Shown here: piece by piece, positions 13,676 through 14,567 of the stretch
How the letters are laid out: each line of letters opens with the position of its first letter
Numbering within the stretch: the first letter of the stretch is position 1
DNA from: an uncultured Bacilli bacterium
GTDB taxonomy: Bacteria > Bacillota_I > Bacilli_A > RFN20 > CAG-288
DNA length: 14,567 nucleotides
Reading direction: 5' to 3'
Assembly (NCBI GenBank): GCA_934700375.1
Contig: CAKUXT010000026.1
Coordinates: 1 to 14,567 of the forward strand
Translations under genes and position numbers: made by a program
Notes under the pieces: generated by a model
What the model was told of the DNA's origin: nothing
The model's input: only the letters and a program-made list of their open reading frames with translations
The model's database searches: none

Positions 13676-13847
13676 CATATTGGTTGTCCGTGTCTTTAAA
13701 AACATATCAAAAGGTAATAACGCCAAAGCTTCTATTCCGAACTAGAACGACCACATGAAAAACATAATAGGAAGAAATAGCATTGCTTCTCCTTCAGATT
13801 CGAAATATTTAGTTACGAAAACAATCTAAAGTTATCACAGCATATTC

Positions 13848-13915
13848 GTAAACTGACAGAGAAAAAAACCTCAAGAATTCATAAGCCATTCAAATGACTT
13901 GAAGTTAACTGACAG
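13848..13915 (-). repeat. Pair of short direct repeats near the IS remnant
   Basis: CTGTCAGTTTAC (13859-13848) and CTGTCAGTTAAC (13915-13904) on the minus strand differ at one base and are 56 bp apart in the same orientation. They may be remnants of element ends or duplicated target-side sequence. The other end of the element is not in the window, so this cannot be decided here. Confidence 0.35.
13862..13904 (-). terminator. Terminator-like hairpin after the transposase remnant
   Basis: On the minus strand CTTCAAG (13904-13898) pairs with CTTGAGG (13875-13869), seven pairs with one G-U. An inner TCAT/ATGA pairing may add to it, and seven Ts follow (13868-13862). It lies about 90 nt after the transposase stop and would end its transcript. 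Confidence 0.45.
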
Positions 13916-13995
13916 CACCGCTATGGAAGCTAAAACCGGAATGTAAATGAATTTTTTCTGTATTTCCTTCTTAAAATATAAAGACTTCCATTGCC

Positions 13996-14567
13996 CTATA
14001 AATCGAGCTGTGTCAATAAATCTTGCACATATTTGAGCTGTTTGGTTTGAACCCAATTTTCAGTTTGACTATCTTTTATTTTTGTGACTTGAAGTAGGTA
14101 ATTCCTTATCTGCTTATATGAGTATTTTTCATTCAGTTTTTTGTCAATGAACAGTTTCTTTATTTGGATTCCAATCAATGAAGCAAGAAAGTTTATAAAC
14201 TCAGAGCCGGAAACGCTCCCGTCATCCTGAACATTAACTTTTGTTCTTTCTAAAATGTCTTTGTAAAAATTAAAGAATATTTCAATGTTCCACCTATCTT
14301 CATAGCTTTTATAGACGGTTAAGATATCCAAATCCAAGTCTGACTCAAAGACTATCGTTCCAAAAGCATCACTTTTTGAAGTGTATTTTTCTATAGTGAA
14401 TTTCTTGCTTGAAAAGAAACTGCTTTTCTCCTTGGATTCAGTATCCAAGTCCCTATAGGCATAATAATACTTTTCACCTATTTTGACTTTTCCGCCTAAC
14501 ACTTCTCTATCTTTTATATTCACTTTTTCATCAATTGACTTTACCGCCTCTTTGGCCTAATGTGTAC
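13996..14567 (-). pseudogene. Degraded IS4-type transposase, C-terminal part
   Basis: This is the C-terminal part of a DDE transposase of the IS4 superfamily; such enzymes cut and join the ends of their insertion sequence. The frame from 14556 to the TAG at 13998-13996 shows the YREK signature in perfect spacing, Y-(2)-R-(3)-E-(6)-K, as YEDRWNIEIFFNFYK (14304-14260). The catalytic glutamate is at 14283-14281. The N-terminal part with both catalytic aspartates is outside the window. An in-frame TAG at 14559-14557 interrupts the frame, while the codons just inside it still read like transposase (AKEAVKSIDEK), so the gene is probably dead. A GTG at 14523 has no ribosome binding site. Base composition is poorer in GC than the neighbouring core genes, as expected for an acquired element. 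Confidence 0.7.

Larger units (their letters stand above)
13676..13995. other. Gene-free stretch between lipoprotein and transposase remnant
   Basis: This 320-bp stretch holds no supported gene. The right half is probably the tail of the insertion sequence whose transposase remnant follows. It contains a terminator-like hairpin (13862-13904) and two copies of an 11 of 12 match, CTGTCAGTT(A/T)AC on the minus strand (13859-13848 and 13915-13904). The left half is low-GC and shows no clear terminator for the plus-strand cassette. A stop-free plus-strand run (about 13781-13891) lacks a start and a ribosome binding site. Confidence 0.5.

Noticed and set aside
13740..13785. A 13-codon hydrophobic minus-strand frame with an AAGGAG site
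   Set aside because: It is too short to support without conservation or expression data.
13745..13894. A plus-strand run reading like a protein fragment after an in-frame TAG (13778-13780)
   Set aside because: About 36 stop-free codons in AT-rich DNA is not significant, and there is no start codon with a ribosome binding site.

Overview
The window is chromosomal DNA from a Gram-positive, low-to-moderate GC Bacillota bacterium. An Erysipelotrichia-like or related Bacilli/Mollicutes-side lineage is my best guess, but no species is claimed. The evidence is HPr kinase/phosphorylase, WhiA, strong AGGAGG-type ribosome binding sites, sigma-A-type promoters and the gene orders rpsL-rpsG-fusA-tuf and hprK-lgt-trxB-whiA. 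Genes end in TGA as well as TAA and TAG (whiA and the lipoprotein use TGA) and Trp is encoded by TGG, so the code is standard rather than the Mycoplasma code. No rRNA, tRNA or CRISPR array was seen.

Layout, from right to left for the minus-strand core. At 10990-11979 hprK starts a tight unit, hprK-lgt-trxB-whiA, covering PTS/carbon-catabolite control, lipoprotein lipidation, thiol redox and a WhiA regulator. It ends in a strong hairpin terminator at 7897-7930. A structured, promoter-bearing gap of about 290 bp precedes the lower-glycolysis unit gap-pgk-tpiA (7655 to 4443), which ends in a UUCG-loop terminator. A single Bax-inhibitor-1/YccA-like membrane protein gene follows (4323-3553). Then comes the str operon rpsL-rpsG-fusA and the first 28 codons of tuf, driven by a near-consensus promoter at 3367-3395, with a second promoter candidate just before tuf.

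The right-hand part (12100-14567) is accessory. A two-gene plus-strand cassette encodes a secreted or anchored C39-like cysteine peptidase and a small lipoprotein. It is followed by about 320 bp without a gene and then by a degraded IS4-type transposase fragment on the minus strand that runs off the window.

The genes connect in a few ways. The glycolytic unit makes ATP and PEP that feed the PTS controlled by HprK. Lgt would lipidate the lipoprotein encoded nearby. The translation genes carry natural residues at known fusidic-acid (EF-G) and streptomycin (S12) resistance positions. I did not find a clear new multi-gene system. The best candidates for a second look are those antibiotic-site residues, the alternative RNA structures in the str leader, the structured region and operator-like palindrome before gap, and the peptidase-lipoprotein pair.
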